Shown here: positions 33,765 to 41,585 of the stretch, in pieces | Layout of the letters: each line of letters begins with the position of its first letter | Position numbering within the stretch: position 1 is the first letter of the stretch | DNA from: Gammaproteobacteria bacterium | GTDB taxonomy: Bacteria > Pseudomonadota > Gammaproteobacteria > Steroidobacterales > Steroidobacteraceae | DNA: 42,298 bases | Direction of reading: 5' to 3' | Assembly: GCA_025357835.1 (NCBI GenBank) | Contig: JANYLM010000105.1 | Location: 1-42,298 of the forward strand | Translations under genes and position numbers: made by a program | Notes under the pieces: model-generated | Databases searched by the model: none | Told to the model about the DNA's origin: nothing | The model's input: the letters and a program-made list of their open reading frames with translations, nothing else

Positions 33765-34630
33765 ACACCACGATCTGGCTGGTGCGCCGGGAATTTTGGG
33801 AAAATCGCGCGATCTGGATGATGCCGGCGATCATCGGCGGTCTCATGATACTTGCCGCCCTATTCGGCAGCGTCGATCTGATGGCCAGCGCCACGCAATT
33901 GCCGAGCCGCGCCGTCGGACAGCTGTTCTTTGTAACCGTCGGGGCGACTTTTTTCGCCGTCATGTCGATCTACTCGACCTGGTACTTGCTGGATTGTCTG
34001 TATTCCGACCGAAAGGACCGCAGCGTGTTGTTCTGGAAATCCATGCCTATATCCGATACACGAACGGTCATGTCCAAATTGGCCACCGCCCTGATCGTGA
34101 TTCCGCTGGTGTATTTCGCGGCCGCCAATCTGACCACGCTTCTGATGGGGTTCATCATTTCCGTTCGCGCGATTTCATCCGTCGGCGGCGCCTTGTGGCA
34201 CGTCGACCTCTGGCTGCAGACGCAGGCTTTATGGCTGTACTTGATCTTGACCGCCGCTGTCTGGTATCTGCCCATCGCCGCGTATCTACTAGTGGTCTCT
34301 GCCTGGGCCAAGCGCGCCGTGATGCTCTGGTCCATTATGCCGCCCCTCGCGTGCATCATTGCCGAGCGATGGCTTTTCGGTACCCAAGTAATTGCGCAAA
34401 GGCTCGGGGAGCGTCTCATGGGCCTGCCTCGAGTAGCCTTCAATGCCAAGTTGGGGTCCTGGGTTAGCGCCGGCGTTGACACCAATACCTTCACGACTCC
34501 GGCCAATCTGTGGAGTTTCATCGATCTTCGCGGATTCCTTGCAAACGCGGAAACCACGATCGGCGCCGCGTTAGGAGTCGCCCTCATCGGCTGCGCCATC
34601 CAACTCCGCATTCGGCGCACCGAGATCTGA
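33761..34630 (+). CDS. ABC-2-type permease
   Basis: A 289-aa inner-membrane protein with six hydrophobic segments, starting WLVRREFWENRAIW, the usual opening of an ABC-2 permease. The conserved cytoplasmic stretch LYSDRKDRSVLFWKSMPISD follows helix 2; it is the region expected to contact the ATPase. It overlaps the ATPase stop by ATGA. With the GntR regulator it forms a complete single-permease exporter operon that may assemble as a dimer. Confidence 0.92.
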   Translation: MNTTIWLVRREFWENRAIWMMPAIIGGLMILAALFGSVDLMASATQLPSRAVGQLFFVTVGATFFAVMSIYSTWYLLDCLYSDRKDRSVLFWKSMPISDTRTVMSKLATALIVIPLVYFAAANLTTLLMGFIISVRAISSVGGALWHVDLWLQTQALWLYLILTAAVWYLPIAAYLLVVSAWAKRAVMLWSIMPPLACIIAERWLFGTQVIAQRLGERLMGLPRVAFNAKLGSWVSAGVDTNTFTTPANLWSFIDLRGFLANAETTIGAALGVALIGCAIQLRIRRTEI

Positions 34631-34636
34631 CGCTCC

Positions 34637-35656
34637 ATGCAGTCACCACGACGATTGGGCGTCGTGCGGCAGCCAACCAGTGCGTGGCCGACACCGCTCG
34701 CCCCGCGGCTCTTGCCGGCGGCAATGCTGGTCGCGCTCCTGGGTTTGGTCTGCGGGCAGGTTCGCGCCGAGGAGTTTTTTGCCACTCGCGATCAGAATCC
34801 CCTGTTGCGGGGTTTCTATCTGCCGCTGCCCATCGATACCCGACTGGACGCGGGCGCCGCGGTATCGGCGACGGTGCTGGTCAGCAACACGCTCAACGTG
34901 GAAGGCAATTCACAAGAGCATTTGTTCGTCGACGGCGAGAGCCTTGCGCTCTACCTGACCTATGGGAACTCGCTGAGGCAGGGTTGGCGCTATCGCGTCA
35001 CGCTGCCCATCATCCACGATAGCGGCGGGGTTCTCGATGGCGTCATCGACACCTGGCACGTAGCGTTCGGCTTTCGGCGCGGTGACCGGCCCTACTTTCC
35101 GAAAAGGCAACTCGACTATTTCTATTCGGGCCAGGGAACGATTTACCTCAACCACCCGCAAACCAGCCTCGGTGACTTGGCGGCCGACGTCGGCTGGTAC
35201 GCGGCCGACGATGTGCGCCGAACCGTATCATTCTGGGGTGGCCTGAAGGCACCGACCGGCTCGGTGGCGGGCTTGACCAGCGACGGCGCCTGGGACGGCA
35301 CCGTGTGGGCGCATGCCGCCATGCGTTGGCCAAAATGGCAGCTGGCGTCGGAACTTGGAATCGCGCAACCCTTCGGCGACGAACTATTTGCAGGGCATGC
35401 GCACCGCAGTTCCGCGTTCGCGCGGCTGGCGGCGACGCGGGCCCTCGGCCCCGTATGGTCGCTGCGCGCGCAACTAGACGGGCGATCCGGTCGCGTCGCC
35501 GGCAGCGAGATGCGCTTTCTGGGGCCGAGTATGCAATTAACGGTCGGTGCGGCCCGCCGTTTCCGCGGCCGATGGCGCATCGAGATGGGTTTGGCGGAGG
35601 ACGCCGCGGTCAACACCGCCCCCGACATTACCTTCTTTCTTGGGATTCACGGCTAA
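34637..35656 (+). CDS. DUF3187 outer-membrane-like protein
   Basis: A 339-aa protein of the DUF3187 family, with a signal peptide (hydrophobic about 25-43, cleaved near VRAEE). The mature N-terminus FATRDQNPLLRGFYLPLP is typical. The remainder is made of alternating amphipathic strands (WRYRVTLPII, HVAFGFRRGD, FWGGLKAPTG, WQLASELGIAQ) and ends in FFLGIHG. This fits a small outer-membrane beta-barrel. It follows the permease by 6 bases, so it is probably part of the GntR/ABC operon. Whether it is the exit channel is speculative. Confidence 0.88.
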   Translation: MQSPRRLGVVRQPTSAWPTPLAPRLLPAAMLVALLGLVCGQVRAEEFFATRDQNPLLRGFYLPLPIDTRLDAGAAVSATVLVSNTLNVEGNSQEHLFVDGESLALYLTYGNSLRQGWRYRVTLPIIHDSGGVLDGVIDTWHVAFGFRRGDRPYFPKRQLDYFYSGQGTIYLNHPQTSLGDLAADVGWYAADDVRRTVSFWGGLKAPTGSVAGLTSDGAWDGTVWAHAAMRWPKWQLASELGIAQPFGDELFAGHAHRSSAFARLAATRALGPVWSLRAQLDGRSGRVAGSEMRFLGPSMQLTVGAARRFRGRWRIEMGLAEDAAVNTAPDITFFLGIHG

Positions 35657-35706
35657 GCAGTGCAAAATAGCGATGAATTCGATTTCGTAATCTCGAAGGA
35701 GCGCCG

Positions 35707-36189
35707 ATGTACAAGACCAAGATTGACCTTTCGGAGAAAACCCGCCGCAACGTCATCCTCATACTCAACGATCGGTTGGCCGATGCCATCGACTTGCAGA
35801 GTCAAGTCAAACAAGCCCATTGGAACGTGAAGGGGCCGAATTTCATCGCTCTTCACGAATTGTTCGACAAGATCTCCGATCTGGTTCTTGAACAAGTCGA
35901 CGAGATCGCCGAGCGCGTGACCAGCTTGGGCGGCACGGCCGAAGGCACGGTCGCCGTGGCTGCCAAGCGCAGCAAATTGAAGAACTATCCGCTGAGTATT
36001 ACGGCCGGCAAGGATCATCTTTTCTATTTGTCGACTCAGCTATCGGTGTTCGGCAAAGCGGTGCGCGCGGCCATCGACGACACGGGCAAACTGGGCGACG
36101 CCGACAGCGCGGACCTTTTCACGGCAATTTCCCGCGACATCGATAAATATCTGTGGTTCCTCGAAGCGCATCTGCAAGAGAAGGCGTGA
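35707..36189 (+). CDS. dps: Dps ferritin-like DNA-protection protein
   Basis: Dodecameric mini-ferritin that binds and oxidises Fe(II) with peroxide and can protect DNA. The 160 residues keep the ferroxidase ligands with exact family spacing: His38, His50, Asp54, Asp65 and Glu69, in QAHWNVKGPNFIALHELFDK and VDEIAERV. The N-terminal Lys tail is short (MYKTKIDLSEKTRR), so DNA binding is uncertain. AAGGAG lies 8 bases before the ATG. Its stop overlaps the next start (TGATG), so it is translationally coupled to an uncharacterised partner. No OxyR site was recognised. Confidence 0.96.
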   Translation: MYKTKIDLSEKTRRNVILILNDRLADAIDLQSQVKQAHWNVKGPNFIALHELFDKISDLVLEQVDEIAERVTSLGGTAEGTVAVAAKRSKLKNYPLSITAGKDHLFYLSTQLSVFGKAVRAAIDDTGKLGDADSADLFTAISRDIDKYLWFLEAHLQEKA

Positions 36190-36815
36190 TGGCCGATCCC
36201 GCGATGGGCGATCCCCGCGAGCCGGGCCTGGGGGCGGCCCTCGCCACGTTGCGAGGTCTGCTCACGTCCGGCGAGACTTTGGAAGCGTGGGCCGTGCAGC
36301 ATCGCCTATTTGCGCTGACGCATCGCCGCGCCTGCATCGCCGCAACCAGCGGGCGCTTTATTTCTCTTGATCGCCGCTTGCTCGGCGGCTATGAATCGGC
36401 CGACATTCGCTGGCAGGATCTCAAGGAGACTCGTATCAGCGCCGGCATTTTCGCGGCGGACCTCACCCTAGTCGCGCAGACCAACTCGGACCTGAACATC
36501 GGGTCCGAAGTGAATCGAGTCTGGACCTTTGCGGGACTTAGGAAGGATCAGGCACAGGCCATGTATCGAATTTGCCAGCAGCATGACCAGGTGTGGCGTG
36601 AGAAACGCCGCATTCGGGAGCTTGAGGAATTACGCGCGAAATCCGGCGGCGTACAAATCGGCGGCGGTCAAAGCGCCTATTCCGGCGTGGAGGCCGCGGG
36701 CGCGGAATCGGAACCGGCCCGCCGCCTGCGGCAGGCTCGCGAGATGCTCGACGCTAAGCTCATCAGCGACTCGGAATTCGAGTCGATTAAGGCGAAGATC
36801 GTTTCCGGCCTGTAA
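36189..36815 (+). CDS. PH-like/SHOCT domain protein coupled to dps
   Basis: A 208-aa soluble-looking protein with start ATG 36189 overlapping the dps stop. Residues about 20-115 look like a bacterial PH domain: GETLEAWAVQHRLFALTHRR, then ISLDRRLLGGYESADIRWQDL. The centre (about 115-150) is a charged helix. The C-terminal 30 residues, RRLRQAREMLDAKLISDSEF followed by ESIKAKIVSGL, match the SHOCT motif, known as a short oligomerisation domain. Function is unknown. The overlap with dps implies joint expression and perhaps a stress role. Confidence 0.8.
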   Translation: MADPAMGDPREPGLGAALATLRGLLTSGETLEAWAVQHRLFALTHRRACIAATSGRFISLDRRLLGGYESADIRWQDLKETRISAGIFAADLTLVAQTNSDLNIGSEVNRVWTFAGLRKDQAQAMYRICQQHDQVWREKRRIRELEELRAKSGGVQIGGGQSAYSGVEAAGAESEPARRLRQAREMLDAKLISDSEFESIKAKIVSGL

Positions 36816-36817
36816 GG

Positions 36818-38161
36818 CTAGCCTAGTAAATAGGCAAAGTAGCTGTTGCGCAGCCTATTGAGCGGATCCGTGCGTTGACGCAGCGCCCGAAACAGCTTGA
36901 TGCGTTCGCCGAATGCCTTCGCCACATGCTCAACTTGCAGGGCGCGCGTTTGATTGAACGTGGGCGTGCCGCCCAAGCCGGATGCGAAATCGTTGAAATC
37001 GATGAGAAAGTCGTCCCAGCCCTGGTCGCCGGTGGACGATGGCTCGAGGGTGAACATGGGGCCGGTGTAACTAACGCTGAACAGGGAGCCGCGGTCCTGA
37101 TGCAGGCGGCTGGCGCCGGTGACGACGTTACAGCGGTATCGATGCTCTTTGTAATACGCCTTGCAGAACGCGAAGTATTCGGCCAACACCTGGGGGAAGG
37201 CAGCCTCTGGAAACGCCCACAGGCTGTAGGTATGGCGCGCCTTCCAGGCTTCGGTCGGCATGTCGCGCATCCACTCGTGCGCGTAGATCGCCACCCCGCG
37301 CGTGCTCCCCAGCGCCTTCTGCATGCCGGAAAGCATCACGGCGCGAAGGCCCGGTGCGGCCAGCACGCTGCCCACGGTGGAACCGAATGCCGGCAATACA
37401 TTGCGCATCACGGAATTGCGGATTTGCCAAATCCCGGAGCGGGTCAAGGAAGCCATTTCGTCCAGGGTGCGGCGTTCAACTGTGATTCGATCGTTGAAAG
37501 GCGAGATGTGCAGCCGCAATGCGCCCGGTGCCTTGATAGTCGAATTGAAGCGCGCGCTGAAGTCCTTGAGCGACAGATTTTGGTAGTCAATCTTGACGGG
37601 GGTCTGGGGCCGCAGACGCAGAACCACCTCGTGCACCACGCCCAATAAACCAAAGCTGGAACGCAGCACGCGCATCAGGTCGCGCTCTCGCTCAGTCACG
37701 ACCATTTGCTTGCCCTGCGGCGTGATCAACTTCAATTCCGTGACGCAGGAGGATAGTTGCGCGAGACCAGCGCCGTACGAGGCCTGTGGCAGGGTGGTGA
37801 CGGCCAGCGCGCCCAGGGAAATCTGCCCCATTTCCGGCGTCAGTGGCAGTTCGAGACCGCGCTCGGCGAGCGCCTGCACCAAGGTACCCAGACGCACGCC
37901 GGCCTGTGCCCGCACCGTGGTCTCGCCTATCTCCAGAATCTTGTCGAGTGCTCCCAAGTCGACCGTGGTGCCGCCGTCGCCGCCGACGCAGCGCGTCTGC
38001 GAATAGTCGGCGCCTACCACCCGAACCGGAGTGGGATAGCTCTTGGTTTTATCGAGCACGGCCGGCAGGTCTTCGAAGCGCTTGAGCTTGAGGACGAGCC
38101 GAGGGCGGCGGAAAATGCCCGATGAGTCCGCGCCTGGCGAACGAGTAACTTTGCTGACCAT
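36818..38161 (-). CDS. FAD-binding (VAO/PCMH-type) oxidoreductase under a c-di-GMP riboswitch
   Basis: A 447-aa flavoprotein. Residues about 20-190 form the PCMH FAD-binding domain: TPVRVVGADYSQTRC, GGDGGTTVDLGAL, AQAGVRLGTLVQAL, the GALAVTTLPQASYG loop and SSFGLLGVVHEV. The C-terminal half resembles the D-arabinono-1,4-lactone/sugar-lactone oxidase region. The usual FAD-attaching His of a GxGHS motif is Tyr (GADYS), so the flavin is probably not covalently bound there, and no HWxK motif is seen near the end. The substrate is unknown; lactone oxidase is only a family label. It is preceded by a 90-nt c-di-GMP-I aptamer. Stops with the PH/SHOCT gene are 2 bases apart. Confidence 0.85.
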   Translation of the reverse strand: MVSKVTRSPGADSSGIFRRPRLVLKLKRFEDLPAVLDKTKSYPTPVRVVGADYSQTRCVGGDGGTTVDLGALDKILEIGETTVRAQAGVRLGTLVQALAERGLELPLTPEMGQISLGALAVTTLPQASYGAGLAQLSSCVTELKLITPQGKQMVVTERERDLMRVLRSSFGLLGVVHEVVLRLRPQTPVKIDYQNLSLKDFSARFNSTIKAPGALRLHISPFNDRITVERRTLDEMASLTRSGIWQIRNSVMRNVLPAFGSTVGSVLAAPGLRAVMLSGMQKALGSTRGVAIYAHEWMRDMPTEAWKARHTYSLWAFPEAAFPQVLAEYFAFCKAYYKEHRYRCNVVTGASRLHQDRGSLFSVSYTGPMFTLEPSSTGDQGWDDFLIDFNDFASGLGGTPTFNQTRALQVEHVAKAFGERIKLFRALRQRTDPLNRLRNSYFAYLLG

Positions 38162-38205
38162 ATGCTTCCCCCCGGAAGACTAGAAAATAAGCGTGCTGTC
38201 GGGGG
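38162..38205 (-). promoter_or_regulatory. Candidate riboswitch expression platform masking the RBS
   Basis: On the minus strand, CCCCCG (38205-38200) can pair with CGGGGG (38174-38169), which is part of the G-run ribosome site before ATG 38161. Alternatively CTTCC (38178-38174) pairs with GGAAG (38169-38165) over a GGGG loop. The two pairings are mutually exclusive, as expected for translational control. No clear terminator with a T-run was found. Confidence 0.45.
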
Positions 38206-38250
38206 TCACAAAACCGAGTGGTTTCGGAGTGCGCTCGTTGCGCTTGAATA

Positions 38251-38340
38251 CTGGCGACCCCGCTATCGTCAGACTTCCGTGACGGAAGTCCCTTAGACCG
38301 GTGGTTTTGCGTCCCCACCTTTCGGCGGGTTTGCCCTTGA
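38251..38340 (-). ncRNA. Cyclic-di-GMP-I (GEMM-I) riboswitch aptamer
   Basis: Read on the minus strand, the aptamer has all GEMM-I hallmarks in order. These are AGGGCAAACC, a P1 stem CCCGCC/GGTGGG capped by GAAA (6 pairs with one G-U), then GGGGACGCAAAACCAC, CGGTCTAAGGG, a P2 hairpin GACTTCCG/CGGAAGTC (38290-38272) with loop TCA, and finally GATAGCGGGGTCGCC. The GAAA tetraloop and the CTAA receptor side are both present. It lies 90 bases before the start of the FAD oxidoreductase gene. By family knowledge it binds one c-di-GMP per aptamer; the direction of regulation cannot be read directly. Confidence 0.96.
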
Positions 38341-38351
38341 ACAGCCCTCAC

Positions 38352-38381
38352 ACTATGCGATGGATGCGGCAGCTGTGTAAA
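38352..38381 (-). promoter_or_regulatory. Predicted promoter for the riboswitch transcript
   Basis: Minus strand: TTTACA (38381-38376) and CATAGT (38357-38352) with an 18-base spacer match sigma-70 consensus at 5/6 and 4/6. Start of transcription would be near 38345, just before the aptamer. The promoter lies in the gap after the antiporter stop, so the oxidoreductase can be transcribed independently. Confidence 0.55.
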
Positions 38382-38414
38382 GGGGTTTCTTTGCCACACC
38401 GCCGGGCCGGGCGC

Positions 38415-40400
38415 TCAGCCCATCAGAAGCAGAGTCTCGGCATGTTCCACGGCCTCCGGGGTGCCGCACACCACCACCACGTCGCCCACCTTGAACAGGG
38501 TATCCGCGGCGGGCTCGCGTCCGACTATGCCGTCGCGGCGCACTGCACTGACCGCCGCCCTCGATCCGCGCGCCGCTAGGTCCGCGATACTGCGGCCCAC
38601 CGCCCAGGCCTGCGGCGGCAGAATGACGCTGTGCAGTTCCTCGCGAAAGGCATGATTTTGGTCGAGGTGTTCGGCGTCCGCGGCGCGAAAGTACTGGCGC
38701 AACATGCTGTAGCGATGGCTGCGAATATCGTTGACCGTGCGGATCACGCGCGGCACCGGCAGCTTCAACAATAGCAATAGGTGCGACAGCAACATGAGAC
38801 TGGCCTCGAAGGTTTCCGGCACCACCTCCGTCGCTCCGGCCGATTGCAACTGCTCGAGCTTGGTGTCGTCCTGAGTGCGCACCAAAATCGGCACGTCGCC
38901 ACGCAATTCGCGCACCGCGCGCAGTATGCGCAGCGCCACTTCGGGGTTCGCAAAGGTGACTACCACGCAGCTGGCGTGCGCCAGCCCGACGTTCTCCAAT
39001 ACCTTGGCCTGGCCGGCATCGCCGTAAATGACCGGATCGCCGGCTTGTCTGCCGGCGCGAATCCGGTAGGCGTCGAGTTCAAGGGCGATGAATTCGAAGC
39101 CCGTTTGTTCGAGTACTCGCGCAATGTTCTGGCCGACACGGCCGAAACCGCAGATGATGACGTGATCGCGCTCGGCCACGGCCAAAGTCGCCCGGGATTC
39201 GCGCATGGCTTCGCTGTGCGGCGGCCCGGACTCGCCGAGCAGTGCACGCGTGATCCGCCGATTGTGCCGAATGAGCAGGGGCGAGAGGACCATGCTCAGA
39301 ACGGTGGCGGCCAGCAGCGGCTGCACGACGGCTGGATCCAGCAATTCGCGCCTCAGTAGAAGAGTCAACAGCGCAAACCCAAACTCGCCTCCCTGACCCA
39401 CCACCACCCCGGTGCGCAAGGACTTGAACCAACTCTTCGTCGCCGGCTTTGCGGCGACCGTCACCACCGCCGCTTTGAGCAGCAACATTCCGACGAGTAT
39501 TGCCGCAACCAAGGGAAAATGCCGCAGCAGCAAGCCGACATCGAGCAGCATGCCGACGGTGATGAAGAACAGTCCCAGCAATACCTCGCGGTACGAGCGA
39601 ATGGTCGCCTCAATCTGGTGACGAAACTCGGTTTCCGCCAGCATCATGCCGGCCAGAAAGGCGCCGAGCGCCAGCGACAAACCCACCGCGTGGGTGGCCC
39701 AAGCCGACGCCAGCACCGCGAGCAGTACGGCGAGGGAAAATAACTCGGCGGAACGCACCGAGGCGATGAGTAGAAACAGCGGCCGCAGCAGCCATCGTCC
39801 GGCGGCCAGCACCAGCAGCAATGCCAGAATCGCGATGCCGATGGCACCCACGATATGCGCGGCGTCAGCAACCTGTACGCCGCCGCTCAGGACTGAAACC
39901 AAGGCGAGAAACAGCGGGAAGCTCAGATCTTGAAACAGACAAATCGCCACCGCCAGCCGGCCGTGAGTCCGATTGTTCTCCGATTGTTCGGTGAGCTGCG
40001 AGATGATGATGGCCGTCGACGACATGGCCACGGCGCCGCCGATCACCACGGCCACCGCGGGGACGACACCGAAGAGTATGACAGCGCCCGCTGCGACAAT
40101 GCCGGTGGTGACCAACACCTGCGTGCCGCCCACGCCGAGCACTTCCCAGCGCATGGCCACCAGGCGCGGCAGGGAGAACTCCAGCCCCAGAGTGAACACC
40201 AGGAATACCACACCGAAGTCCGCCAACAACCGCGTCGTCTCATTGTCGACTGCCAGAGCGAAGGCATGCGGACCGAGCAGCATCCCCACGGCGAGATACC
40301 CCAAGATCGCCGGCAATTTCAGCTTACGCACTGCCGCGATCACGCATACAGAAGCGGTGAGCAGTATCAGGATTTGTAACAGCGGGTCGTTGTGTACCAT
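38415..40400 (-). CDS. CPA2 cation:proton antiporter with RCK domain (Kef-like)
   Basis: A 661-aa inner-membrane protein. About twelve helices (residues 1-380) carry CPA2 stretches such as LKLPAILGYLAVGMLLGP, the Gln157-Asp158 pair in LFQDLSFP, and LSLALGAFLAGMMLAE. A cytoplasmic RCK_N/TrkA-N domain begins at VIICGFGRVGQ (414-424), with acidic Asp443 that suggests NAD(H) rather than NADP. A TrkA-C domain closes the protein (about 575-655). It is YbaL/KefB-like; K+ or Na+ specificity cannot be read. It starts 51 bases from the divergent mlaE. Confidence 0.94.
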   Translation of the reverse strand: MVHNDPLLQILILLTASVCVIAAVRKLKLPAILGYLAVGMLLGPHAFALAVDNETTRLLADFGVVFLVFTLGLEFSLPRLVAMRWEVLGVGGTQVLVTTGIVAAGAVILFGVVPAVAVVIGGAVAMSSTAIIISQLTEQSENNRTHGRLAVAICLFQDLSFPLFLALVSVLSGGVQVADAAHIVGAIGIAILALLLVLAAGRWLLRPLFLLIASVRSAELFSLAVLLAVLASAWATHAVGLSLALGAFLAGMMLAETEFRHQIEATIRSYREVLLGLFFITVGMLLDVGLLLRHFPLVAAILVGMLLLKAAVVTVAAKPATKSWFKSLRTGVVVGQGGEFGFALLTLLLRRELLDPAVVQPLLAATVLSMVLSPLLIRHNRRITRALLGESGPPHSEAMRESRATLAVAERDHVIICGFGRVGQNIARVLEQTGFEFIALELDAYRIRAGRQAGDPVIYGDAGQAKVLENVGLAHASCVVVTFANPEVALRILRAVRELRGDVPILVRTQDDTKLEQLQSAGATEVVPETFEASLMLLSHLLLLLKLPVPRVIRTVNDIRSHRYSMLRQYFRAADAEHLDQNHAFREELHSVILPPQAWAVGRSIADLAARGSRAAVSAVRRDGIVGREPAADTLFKVGDVVVVCGTPEAVEHAETLLLMG

Positions 40401-40451
40401 GTACTTAGAACTTCAATTCAGCGCCAAGGGATTGCCTGCTAGCATGTAGCG

Positions 40452-41585
40452 ATGAGCCCAAGTATGACGGTCCTGGCGCTGGAGGGAAAAGGCGACGACT
40501 GGCGATTGCACCTGAACGGCGATTGGTCATTGACGGCCATGGCGCAAATCGAGACTCAGCTCAACAGCCTGCCCACCGCGCTGCGCGGCACTTTGGTCTG
40601 CGATTGGTCGCTGGCCGAGCATCCTGGGATAGGCGCGGTGTGGGCCTTGCTGGGGCGTTTGGCCGATTTCGGCGCCGCGGGCCTGAACATTCGCCACAGC
40701 GGCAATCCACCGCATTACTTGGAATTTCTGCAGAAACTGAAAACCGAACGGGACGCCGCGCCGGCCGCGCCCCCGCTCGAACCGCGTTTGGGGAGGTTCG
40801 TCGGCAATCTGGGTCGATGGGCCGTGCTCCAGGGCAGCGAAGCGCGCGCGGTGATCGGCTTCTTCGGCCGCATCGTCACCGTGCTCCGCGAGGTTTTTTC
40901 GCAGCCGCGTGCGCTTCGCCTATCGTCGCTGGCGCGGCATGTCTACGAGACCGGCATCACCGCCATACCCATCGTCTCGCTCATCGCCTTTCTGATCAGC
41001 GTGATCGTGGCCTATCTGGGGGCGCAGCAGTTGAGCAGATTCGGCGCCGACATTTTCGTGGTGGACTTGGTGACCATTTCCGTGCTGCGGGAAATGGGGG
41101 TGTTGCTGACGGCCATCATCGTCGCCGGGCGTTCCGGCAGTGCATTTGCGGCCGAGATCGGGGTGATGCAGCTCAATGAGGAAACCGACGCGCTGCGCGC
41201 CATGGGCTTGAATCCGATCGAGCTGCTGGTGGTCCCACGAGTGCTCGCTCTTATGATCGTTCTGCCCCTGCTGACGGTGATCGCGGACGCCATGGGCCTG
41301 GCCGGCGGCGGACTTTTATCTCTGGTCAATTTGCACATTCCCCTGCCGCAATTCCTCAATCGGCTGCGCGAATCTCTGGCGCCCACGACTTTTTGGTCGG
41401 GTCTGATCAAGGCTCCGATATTCGCCATACTGATCGCCGTGGTGGGTACCTACCGCGGCATGCAAGTGCGCGATTCCGCCCGCGAACTGGGGCGTCTGAC
41501 CACAGTTGCGGTGGTGCAGTCTATTTTTCTCGTCATCCTGGCCGACGCTATGTTCGCCATATTGTTCGTGCAAATCGACTTCTGA
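40452..41585 (+). CDS. mlaE: MlaE-family ABC permease with N-terminal STAS-like domain
   Basis: Inner-membrane permease of a phospholipid transport (Mla/Ttg2) system that maintains outer-membrane lipid asymmetry. The 377-aa protein has an extra N-terminal soluble region (about 1-100, DWRLHLNGDWSLTAMAQIE, then LVCDWSLAEHPGIGAVWALL) that resembles a STAS domain. The MlaE domain follows (about 140-377), with LIAFLISVIVAYLGAQQL, REMGVLLTAIIVAGRSGSAF and MGLNPIELLVVPRVLAL. E. coli MlaE lacks this N-terminal extension. It overlaps mlaF (TGATG), the reverse of the E. coli mlaFE order. MlaD and later genes would lie beyond the window. Confidence 0.94.
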   Translation: MSPSMTVLALEGKGDDWRLHLNGDWSLTAMAQIETQLNSLPTALRGTLVCDWSLAEHPGIGAVWALLGRLADFGAAGLNIRHSGNPPHYLEFLQKLKTERDAAPAAPPLEPRLGRFVGNLGRWAVLQGSEARAVIGFFGRIVTVLREVFSQPRALRLSSLARHVYETGITAIPIVSLIAFLISVIVAYLGAQQLSRFGADIFVVDLVTISVLREMGVLLTAIIVAGRSGSAFAAEIGVMQLNEETDALRAMGLNPIELLVVPRVLALMIVLPLLTVIADAMGLAGGGLLSLVNLHIPLPQFLNRLRESLAPTTFWSGLIKAPIFAILIAVVGTYRGMQVRDSARELGRLTTVAVVQSIFLVILADAMFAILFVQIDF

